Source of the DNA: Fragilaria crotonensis | Taxonomy: Eukaryota; Bacillariophyta; Fragilariophyceae; Fragilariales; Fragilariaceae | Direction: 5' to 3' | Assembly (NCBI GenBank): GCA_022925895.1 | Contig: JAKSYS010000603.1 | Coordinates: 1 to 39,009 of the forward strand | Length of the DNA: 39,009 nucleotides | Shown: in pieces, positions 30,064 to 39,009 of the stretch | How the letters are laid out: the number at the start of each line of letters is the position of its first letter | Numbering within the stretch: the stretch's first letter is position 1 | Made by a program: the position numbers and the translations under genes | The notes under the pieces: model-generated | What the model saw: only the letters and a program-made list of their open reading frames with translations | Database searches by the model: none | What the model was told of the DNA's origin: nothing

Positions 30064-30673
30064 GACGTTTGATGATCGGTGCTGTGTTTAAGGCAGCAAG
30101 CAACTGCAACACGGCAGTCAGCAGAGTGGTAGATGTTTGGCAAACGACGCAATGCGAAATATTCAAGGACAAAGGAATACTACATGTGCCTGCAAGTCAT
30201 TGGAATGACGGCAATCCCGATTTTGCCTTCCCCCCACTACTGTACTGGTGGTAGCGAAGTACCAGTTCTGTACACACTGCCGTTTCAACATAAATTACAA
30301 TCGATTTATGCACTGTAAACCAGTAGTACGTGTATCGACGTGACACTACGACAGTACCCAGAATGGTCAGTGGTCATACTCCGCAACAAACGAACACAGA
30401 ACATATGATACACGCACTCATCACACCCGCAAAAGCAAATTAAAGGAGTAGGATAAATGGACGAGACATCACGATGGCCTTCCTTTGGATGCACGGCGAT
30501 ACTTAGATCCAGGGAGTCGGAAATCTTTTGAAGGTTTCATGATTTGCCTGTAACAAGCAAAGTTGCAATTTATTCGTGTTATTCTTGATAAAGGAGGATA
30601 CTACGGCTGGGGATGTCAATAAATGGACTTCGACTGCTTTCAGCATGCCATGGCGAGGCGGATATGCAAACGA
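30064..30673. other. Spacer between two minus-strand genes
   Basis: No gene is seen. It holds the ArfGAP promoter and the 3' region of the secreted repeat protein. Confidence 0.4.
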
Positions 30674-33600
30674 TTAATGCGTTGACCCCGATTTGAAAGG
30701 CTGGTAATACTTTGTAGAAGTTTGAGATGGATCACACTTGGTTGGCGATTGCACCGGCTTGTTGTTTTGAGGCTGGTCGTACTTGCTGGGAGATTGGACA
30801 GGTTTATAGTCATTCTTGGTAGGGGACGGGGGCTGGTCGTTCTTGGTTGGAGACTTGACAGGTTCTGAACCCTTTCCTTTACCCGACGGAACATCGTTCG
30901 AGCCATTCTTGGTTGGCGACGGAGGCTGGTAGTACTTGGTTGGAGACTTGATGGGTTCCGAGCCCTTTCCTTCACCCGATGGAACGTCATTCGAGCCATT
31001 CTTGGTTGGCGACGGAGGCTGGTAGTACTTGGTTGGAGACTTGACGGGTTCCGAGCCCTTTCCTTCACCCGACGGAGCATCATTAGAGCCATTTTTGGTT
31101 GGCGACGGGGGCTGGTCGTATTTTGTTGGCGACTTGACGGGTTCTGAACCCTTTCCTTTACCCGATGGGGCATCATTCGAGCCATTTTTGGTTGGCGACG
31201 GGGGCTGGTCGTATTTTGTTGGAGACTTGACGGGTTCTGAACCCTTGCCTTTACCCGATGGGGCATCATTCGAGCCATTTTTGGTTGGCGACGGAGGCTG
31301 GTCGTATTTGGTTGAGACTTGACGGGTTCTGAACCCTTTCCTTTACCCGACGGAGCATCATTCGAGCCATTTTTGGTTGGCGACGGGGCTGGTCGTATTT
31401 TGTTGGAGACTTGACGGGTTCTGAACCCTTGCCTCCCGATGGGGCATCATTCGAGGCCATTTTTGGTAGGGGATGGGGGGCTTATCGTACTTGGTTGGTG
31501 ATTGGACAGGTTTGCGAGTCATCCTTGGTAGGGGAGGGGGCTGGTCGTACTTGATTGGAGACTTGACGGGTTCCGAACCCTTCCTTTACCCGATGGGGCA
31601 TCGTTCGAGCCATTCTTGGTAGGGGACGGGGGCTGGTGGCGTATTTGGTTGGAGACTTGACGGGTTCTGAACCCTGCCTTTACCCGATGGGGCATCGTTC
31701 GAGCCATTCTTGGTAGGGGACGGAGGCTGGTCGTATTTGGTTGGAGACTTGACAGGTTCTGAACCCTTGCCTTTTCCCGATGGGGCATCATTCGAGCCAT
31801 TTTTGGTTGGCGATGGAGGCTGGTCGTATTTGTTGGAGACTTGACGGGTTCTGAACCCTTCCTTTACCCGATGGGGCATCATTCGAGCCATTCTTGGTTG
31901 GCGACGGGGGCTGGTCGTATTTTGTTGGAGACTTGACCGGTTCTGAACCCTTTCCTTTACCCGATGGGGCATCGTTCGAGCCATTCTTGGTAGGGGACGG
32001 GGGCTGGTCGTATTTGGTTGGAGACTTGACGGGTTCTGAACCCTTTCCTTTACCCGTTGGAATGTCATCGGAGTCATTTTTGGTAGGGGATGGGGGCTGA
32101 TCGTACTTGGTTGGTGATTGGACGGGTGTAGAATCTTGGATCGGAGTTGTTGTCAAGTTCGGCAACATAGTAGTGGGTGTTGGTGCTGCGGAGGGTGAAT
32201 CTTTTGGTGCCTCGAAGGGAGCAGCGTTTGGTGGGTCGAAGGGAGCATTATTTGGTGCTGCACCGGGGATGTCATTCGGTCCTTGGTTAGAACATCGTTT
32301 GGCTCTCGTTTGGAGCATTACTCGGTGTTTCGTCGGGAGCATCATTCGGTACCTCAGAAGGTTCGTCATTCGGTTCTTGGCTGGGAGCATCGTTCGGTTG
32401 CACGACAGGAGCTCCACTTGATGCGTTGACGGGCGCATCATTTGGTGCTCCGTCAGGCACGTCATTTGGTTCTTGGTTAGGAGCACCGTTTGGTGCTCCG
32501 ATTGGAGCATCCTTCGGTTCATCGGATGGAGCATCGTTCGGTGCTTGGTTAGGAGCATCGTTCGGAAGCTCAAAGGAGCTCTGGTTGCTGTTTGAACTGG
32601 TGGTGCGTCTGGAACGTCACCCGGTTCTGGCTGGGGCATCATTCGGTGCGTCGAAGGGAGCTCCGCTTGGTGCTGCGTCGGGAACGTCATTCGGCTCCTG
32701 GCTAGGACCATCGTTGGGCGCTTGGTTAGGAGCATCATTCGGTGTTTCGTTCGGAACATCCTTCGGTTCATCGGAAGGAACATCGTTGGGTGCTTGGGTA
32801 GGAGCATCGTTTGGTTGCAAGACAGGAGCTCCGCTTGGTGCTGCGTCGGGACGTCATTCGGCTCCTGGCTAGGAGCATCATTCGGTGTTTCGCTCGGAAC
32901 ATCCTTCGGTTCATCGGAAGGAACATCGTTTGGCGCGTCGATAGGAGCATCATTTGGTGCGTCAGCGGAGCTCCGCTTGGCGCTGCATCAGGAATGTCAT
33001 TCGGCTCTTGGCTAGGAGCACCGTTGGGTGCTTGGTTAGGAGCATCATTCGGTGTCGGAGCATCCTTCGGTTCTTCGGAAGGAACATCGTTGGGTGCTTG
33101 GTTAGGAGCATTGTTTGGAAGCTCAACAGGAGCTCCAGTTGGTGTTTCAACGGGTGGTGCGTCTGGAACGTCATTCGGCTCTTGGCTAGGAGCACCGTTG
33201 GGTGCTTGGTTAGGAGCATCATTCGGTTCATCGGAAGGAACCTCGTTGGGTGCTTGGGTAGGAGCATCGTTTGGTTGCAAGACAGGAGCTCCGCTTGGCG
33301 CTCCGTCGGGAACGTCATTCGGCTCTTGGCTAGGAGAATCGTTGGGTGCTTGGCTAGGAGCATTGTTTGGTTGCTCGAATGGAGGATCATTTGGTGCTGC
33401 GCCTGGAATGTCATTCGGTTCTTGGTTTGGAGCATCGCTTGGTGCCTCGAACGGAGGATCCGTCGGATCAACAGAAGGAGCATTGTCCGGTGACTCGAAA
33501 GGCGCATCATTGGGTGCCGCACTCGGAACGTCAGCGGGAGCATCGTCTGGTACTTCAGTCGGTGATGGATCAGGAGTGTTGGCTGTAGCATCATTTGGAG

Positions 33601-34258
33601 CACTGCTGGGTGCCTCGAAGGGAGCATCATTGGGTGCGTTGGCAGGATCATCATTTGGTGCGTTGGCAGGAGCATCACTGGGGACTTCGTTAGGAGCACT
33701 GTTTGGTGCCTCGAAAGGAGCAGTAGTCGGTGGTTCTTCGGGTGCATCGTTGGGAGCCTGGAAAGGAGCATCATTTGGTGCCTGGATAGGAGCATCAGTC
33801 TTTGCCTCGTCTGGAGGATCAGTTGGTGACTCGAAAGGATCGACATCTTCGGTAGGTGAGGCTGTCGTCGCCTCAGTAGGTGCAACGTTTGGTGAGCCAA
33901 TCGGAGAATCTTTGGTGCCTCGGTAGGAGCATTATTTGGTGCTTGATCGTTCGGTGAGTCAGTTGGAATCATTTGGTACTTGGTTAGGTTGATCGCTCGG
34001 TGTTTGGATCGGAGGAGAGGTCGGCTCAATCACCGTTGGAGTAATTGGGAGCAACGTCTGACGACTAGGAGCCTCCGTTCTCATTCCCGTGTCTGCTAGG
34101 AGTAGCAGACGGCCCAACGCTCGATGTAGGAGAGTCGCTGGGGAAGCACTTCCTGAAGGACTGGCAGTCGGAGTCTCTGGACGAGGCATTCTCGCGTTGA
34201 CAACATCTGAGAAGGCGACCAGCACAAAGGCGATGTTGACGGCACCGATAAACTTCAT
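30674..34258 (-). CDS. Secreted Lys/Ser/Pro repeat protein with SPTK and xAPN repeats
   Basis: ATG 34258 starts a signal peptide (M-K-F-I-G-A-V-N-I-A-F-V-L-V-A-F) with predicted cleavage after V-V-N-A. A Thr/Pro/Ser-rich start leads into about 1.8 kb of repeats with Pro at every fourth residue (D-A-P-N-Q-A-P-N-D-V-P style; acidic). The last third is a 31-residue repeat (S-P-T-K-Y-D-Q-P-P-S-P-T-K-N-G-S-N-D, then A-P-S-G-K-G-K-G-S-E-P-V-K), rich in Lys and Ser. It ends K-S-G-S-T-H at TAA 30674-30676. Total coding length is near 1190 residues if in one frame; reading actually changes frame several times, often at runs of G, C or T. Probably extracellular or cell-wall associated. The Lys/Ser/Pro composition recalls silica- or mucilage-associated diatom proteins, but that is inference only. 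Confidence 0.65.
30780..32135. repeat. 93-bp tandem repeat array
   Basis: About a dozen 93-bp units (for example the phrase GAGCCATTCTTGGTTGG at about 30900 and 30993, with close variants at 31086 and 31179). Several units differ by one base in homopolymers: GACGGGGGCTGG versus GACGGGGCTGG, and CCCTTTCCTTTACC versus CCCTTCCTTTACC. Confidence 0.93.
32180..33960. repeat. 12-bp-period degenerate repeat encoding xAPN units
   Basis: Continuous degenerate repeats of GGAGCATCATTTGGTGC-type sequence, with higher-order units of roughly 100-200 bp. All frames on both strands are largely free of stops. Confidence 0.85.
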
Positions 34259-35500
34259 GGGATGAATCCTTTACGAAAGAGGCTGGCTTTGTTGTTCAAG
34301 GGTAGGGAAGGTATGTGACCAAACAAACCAAGAAAGTGGGTTTTTGTGGTAATTGTTGTGCGACCTTTCGTCCGAGCCTTTTTACGATTTGAGAGTCACG
34401 TTACAATCGGCATTCGGAATGACTCGTTTACACATACTTCCTAATAGTACAACAAGTACAAGTATGACATAGTGGTTCAGTACCAGTGAGAGCCAAGTCG
34501 TATTTCGAGCATCGCAGTTTCTTGTACCCCAGTAAGTTCCAGTATATCAAATAAATCGAAATCCTTCTTAAATGTAGCTCAAATATATGCTGTCGTCTAT
34601 GTGCAATACGTATTCCCTTACATCATAGTCCGAGAGTCCGGAGTAATATGTTTATCCTAATCGTCCGTGAACGAGAAGGTTTCCATTCGTCACTCAAATC
34701 AAAGGCGACATTTGCTCCATCTGGCAGAATGTTGGAATGCGAGTATCTCATTCGCTACTCTCAAACTGTAGTATCATGGCATTCGTTGGTTTTGTTCCCG
34801 AGTCGAACTCAAGTTGTCTTTCGTCATCATTGTAAATGGAACATTTAATAATATAAGGGAATAGGCGCTCAAACGTGAACGACCACGCAGTCATGGTTAG
34901 GACAGAGGGAGTATGGCATTGTAGTTATGAGTTATAACTTGTTGAGTGGGGCGACACATTGGGAATCTCTCGTACTCCGTTCATTCCTTACTCTCAAGTT
35001 CATCACAAGCTGTTGGCTTTGGTCAGCTCTCTCATGACAATGCTTGCATTTCGTTTCCTTGCGTGTACTGCAGATTGTACCTGGTAGTTGCTAGGTTGAC
35101 TTGTTTGGCCTCTTCCTGCATGCGGGCCATGCACCTCAGCACTCAGCACTCAGCAACTACTGACTGACCAGTCCAGTGTACCAAGCCTTCAGATCTTCAA
35201 GTATAAAGGCATCACGGAAAGAGGTTTGATGAACGCAGCCCAAACATCGTCAGAGCTATATCATTTCCCACGGATGCATGCCGCCTGATTCGCCAGCAGA
35301 ACCAAATTGGATAATGACAAATCTTTAGTACCGTCTTGAGAATCATACAAAAAAGGAGAAATGGGAACAAATAGTTGGAACAACAGTGAGTCTGAAAACA
35401 ATCCATATCGCATCATGGACGGGTCAGATACAGTATACAGTATAGAAGAATTATAATCGACATGCAAGAATATCCTAATTTCACGTCAGCTTCAGATTAA
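34259..35500. other. Spacer between the secreted protein and importin genes
   Basis: No supportable gene. It contains the promoter of the secreted-protein gene and the 3' flank of the importin gene. A few GTAC words occur near 34450-34530. Confidence 0.45.
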
Positions 35501-38500
35501 TTAGTTCAAAGACAACGCGGCCAATCGCAACTTTTCTTGAATCTCCTCAGCAACCTTGGGAAGCGTCTGATGTGGCTTCCATAAACACTCTCTTCAGATC
35601 CGCCTTGTTTTCCAACAGATCGGGCTGGTTCATTTGCAACAGTCCCAACAAGCACGTGTATACAGTAATGTTCTCCGTCATGTCCGTGAGGAGAGGCAAC
35701 GCCTTGAGCAAAACAGGGATAACCTGTCCCAAAGGAACAAAGTTCGGCGACGCCATAATCATGCGGAAACGGAAGCTGCAGCATTGTCAACACAAGCGGC
35801 AGATGAATCACCTTGCGCAGGGTCAATGAAAACAGTGGCGAGATAGCTTGCAGGATGGTGGGATATTCGCCAACAATCGCTTCTCCCAAATTCTCACAGC
35901 ATACTCCGCTGCAAAGGCAGCATTTCTCTTCACGCTGTCATCAGGATCGGCCAATCCAGCGAGAATAGCCGGGTAAAACACTGGTTGCCAAAATTCGGCA
36001 ATAGCGCCTTCAAGTTCTTGAGCAATCTCGCTGAGACATCCCATCGCCATGGATCGGTCTGAGGGTGGGCGGGACGATTTACCGTAAGAGCAAATCGCTG
36101 GTAGGAACTCGGTCAAGTATTCCTGAAGTGAGGTCCCATTACTCGCGCGAAACCGCCGACCAGATCGCAGACAGAAGTCATGAAAGATCATGATCGTCGT
36201 CATCTTCGAGCTGCTCAAAACTCTCATCTGTTTGCTGGCATGGCGCCTTCTTTGTCAGGAGCTCGTGAGTATTCTTCAAGCATTCCGAGGCCGGGGACCA
36301 ATGCATGTGGTCCAACAAGCTCAATCACAGACTGAATTCCTTCGCAAGCCTTTCAACGGTATCCTTGTCATCATCTTGCATCAGTGCGATCAGCTCAGCA
36401 AGGACAGCAGAAGTAATAGCGGCGGTATGCTGCGACATGGGTTGCGCCTCGTCACCCTTTTCCATGAAATCTCTCCATTGTGATAGGCAGCGACCGACGG
36501 AATGACCATGGATGGCAACGCCTCTGCAACTTCACACTTGACCAGCGGGTGCCAGTGAGTTCGGCCAGCTTCACTGAGAACTTCCATGACTTCTTCCAAA
36601 TGAGGCACAAACGCAGATCCAGTGTGGGCAGCCATCTCGCCAATCGCAGTAATCGCACCCTTTTTGGCTTCGAGAAGAGCAGTACGAACATGGAGGACGT
36701 AACCAGCCCCATCCTCATCTTCTTCATCGTCCGAGTCATCCAAGTTGTTGAACTGATCACCCTGAGGGACACATAACAAAGCGATTGCAATTCATGCTTG
36801 CATAGTGAGTTTAATCGTTGTCATCCTAAACATCACATTCAAATCAACTGAGCACTTATCTTCGCCATCAGCCTTTTCCATGTGACCCTCGTTAGCACCA
36901 ATAACCTTGATCAAATGAGGGACAAGGTCCGGCAAGACAGGAGCAAATTCTTCGCCCATGACCTAGCAAGGTTGGCAAACACAGCATAGGCGAACTCATG
37001 GAGGTCGGTGCTTTCGGTCGCCAAACCATCACACGCGCACTGCATGGTGCCTGTGATAGGACGGAAGGTTTGTTTTCCAACAGCACAGCCATGTGGCCCA
37101 TGCATTCCAAGGCGCGTCCACGAAGGGAATAGAGACGTTCCTCTTGCAGGGCCATGAGCTTCGTCATGAGAGCTGCAACACCACCAACATAAGGCGTGAA
37201 CTCCTCCTCTGCGGCAACAGCAGTGGCCGCCAATGCTGCAACAGCCATCTCCTGTACACTGCGCTTGGTAGTTGCCTCAAGCATGGCAGCCAGCTTTCGG
37301 ACTAATGGGTCGAGAAGAGGGCGGACTGCGTCTGGCTCCAAGCGTTCGCAAAATTTCGAGAACATAGCAAGAAGTTGCTTGCACACTGACGGTAGTGTCG
37401 TCAAGAGCAAAGACAATGGGCAAAATTTGGGTTGAATATCCCAAGATTTCTGGTTGACAATGTTCGGAGATCTGACCCAACGCAAAGCAGGCACATTCTC
37501 TAACTTGTGCGTCACCATCGCCGGCGGCAGAAGACGTGGGGCATAACATCGTGCAAGTGTTCTCGAAGAGGCTCGGCGCACCCTTCGGCAATAACACCCA
37601 ATCCAGCAATACCGGCCTTGCGTGCGGATGCTTTGCTGGAGGACAATCGAGCAATGCACCGCGACATGACTGGTTGAAAATGTATTTCTTGGGAATCTCA
37701 CAAGCCAACATGTCAAGTGTTCCCTGGGCCATACTCGTTTCCGTCGGCTCATCGGTAGCATCTTCAAGGTTCATGTCCTCCTTCCACGCGGGATTAGACT
37801 CAAGGAGAGCACCAGCCGCGGATTCTGGTGAATTCTCAATGAGAAGAAACAAAGTGTCAGAATGGTGGAGATCAAAAGTTCCTCTTTCCCAGCGACTTGG
37901 GTTTCGCCTCGGCCAGGGTGGCAATGACAAGGGCGGCCGAGTCACGAACGCCCATCTCAAGTTGGAATCCGCCATGCACATGAGGGCGAATCTCACCATT
38001 TCATTCAATTGACTCGCCACGGCAGTCGACGGCGAGTATGCCAAATCGTACAAAACGTCCAAAACCGTCGCGACCGTATCTTCATCGTGCGCCTGAACAC
38101 ACTGCGCCGCAACTTGCAAGACGCCTGGCAAGAGCACACAAAGGTATCAACGTCAGGCTCGTTCGCCAAAAATGACATGAGTTGGCCAAGAGCCTTGACT
38201 GCGGCTTTCTGGACTTTGCTTTCGGTATCCTGCAGACCCGCCCGAAAGAGCGAGTCGCTCAAGTGCTGGAACTGCGTTCCAAGATGCACTCAATCGTATC
38301 GGTCGTTTCGGAAAGGATCAAAATGCGAGTTCGCGTGCATCGGGATGTGGATCGGACGAGGCCGCCGCAACTGCCACAAATCGGGCCATCCGTTGGCTTG
38401 TTCTTCAATTTTGGCAATCGCCGCAGCGATTCCGACCACTCCACCGCGACCGGACGTTCCGGTTCGTTCGCGAGCACGTGCAGGATCTCCGTCTTGAGAT

Positions 38501-39003
38501 CCGTCTTGGTCTTTCGTCGAACTTGGTGTAGTGACCTGTGATGCGCAAGACAATGGCACTGACATGTCGAACTGCGTTGGACTGTGTGGTAGCGTCGGTG
38601 GTGGAGAGTGAAATAGTTAGTAAGGAGGATGATATAGGTGTCACTATAAGCATTGTGCATTCACATTGAATATGCATCGGCGCAGCCTACAAGTGGAATG
38701 CCATGTCCTCGAGTAGCTCCATCATCAGATGCCGACTGCCACGCGCGATGGAGGCAGCAATGCCGTCATGCCAATGCGAAAACATGTCATAGTCGCCAAT
38801 TCAACACCGATATAGCCATCCCAACACATATACAAACAGCAATACGAATAACAATATCAAAACTTACATGGATGCCTCTCGCCTTGATAACTTCCAACAA
38901 TGCTGGGACCGACCTGGCATCCTTGAGAATGGGTTTCAAAGCAAGTTCCGCTTGTCGAATCGTTTCGGTATCTGGCTGCGTCAGCAAGCATCAAGGATGC
39001 CAT
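35501..39003 (-). CDS. Importin-4/Kap123-type nuclear import receptor (importin-beta family)
   Basis: Probable start ATG 39001-39003 (M-A-S-L), one base out of frame with L-T-Q-P-D-T-E-T-I-R-Q-A-E, the conserved importin-beta N-terminus. GTAAGT at 38867-38862 is a clear donor; exon 2 resumes before V-R-H-V-S-A-I-V-L-R near 38560. Further conserved blocks, in order: F-L-A-N-E-P-D-V-D-T-F near 38150, C-E-R-L-E-P-D-A-V-R-P-L-L-D-P-L near 37330, K-R-S-V-Q-E-M-A-V-A-A-L-A-A-T-A-V near 37240, S-L-R-G-R-A-L-E-C-M-G-H-M near 37110, Y-V-L-H-V-R-T-A-L-L near 36690 and W-H-P-L-V-K-C-E-V-A near 36545. A second intron lies about 36762-36860. Stop TAA 35501-35503. Tandem HEAT repeats would bind cargo (histones and ribosomal proteins for Kap123/IPO4) and RanGTP at the nuclear pore. 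Reading changes frame roughly eight or more times although the amino-acid sequence stays well conserved throughout. Confidence 0.85.
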
Positions 39004-39009
39004 CTGGGT

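Noticed and set aside
32811-33926. A 371-codon plus-strand frame rich in Gly, Ala, Ser and Phe (G-A-S-F-G type repeats)
   Set aside because: It is the antisense of the xAPN repeat. The 12-bp unit lacks stops in nearly all frames. The minus strand has the signal peptide, start and end context, so this frame is taken as a shadow.

Overview
This is eukaryotic nuclear DNA, most likely from a diatom and probably a pennate one. Three observations point that way. A predicted preprotein at 26239 has a signal peptide ending in A-N-A followed by F, the Phe-type bipartite plastid presequence of algae with red secondary plastids. A signal-peptide protein at 34258 carries Pro-every-fourth-residue repeats of a style I associate with diatom secreted proteins. 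The transposon families (DDE endonuclease, Plavaka-like two-gene element, Ty1/copia fragments) are of kinds I associate with diatom genomes. No prokaryotic operon, rRNA, tRNA or CRISPR array was found. The species cannot be named from the sequence.

Left half (1-25.9 kb): a repeat- and transposon-rich accessory region. It holds a frame-broken DDE-endonuclease gene on the minus strand (1-2875), a 15-bp minisatellite inside an 18-bp direct-repeat pair (3002-4101), and an unrecognised coding relic (5.4-6.0 kb). A roughly 5.4-kb element with terminal inverted repeats follows (7291-12711); it carries a Plavaka-like transposase relic and an H1-like/acidic accessory gene. A second element with perfect 20-bp inverted repeats spans 13589-15080. 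Then come another coding relic (15.4-15.9 kb), an intact ten-repeat ankyrin gene (16871-17893, minus), a Ty1/copia pol fragment (18.4-19.0 kb), fragments of a second copy of the two-gene transposon (22.1-22.7 kb minus and 23.7-25.1 kb plus), and a second copia-like scrap (25.7-25.8 kb, minus). Between them lie blocks packed with GTAC/AGTACT words.

Right half (26-39 kb): host-like genes. These are a predicted plastid-targeted DUF218/YdcF-like protein (plus), an unresolved coding stretch (plus), an ArfGAP-domain protein with a Gln/Met-rich tail (minus), a large secreted Lys/Ser/Pro repeat protein (minus), and an importin-4/Kap123-type nuclear import receptor (minus) that starts almost at the right edge.

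In several otherwise well-conserved genes, above all the importin, the homologous reading moves between frames, sometimes at homopolymer runs, and repeat units differ by single bases in homopolymers. Uncorrected indels in the assembly are therefore a serious alternative to true pseudogenisation. I report frame breaks as seen and do not reconstruct genes.
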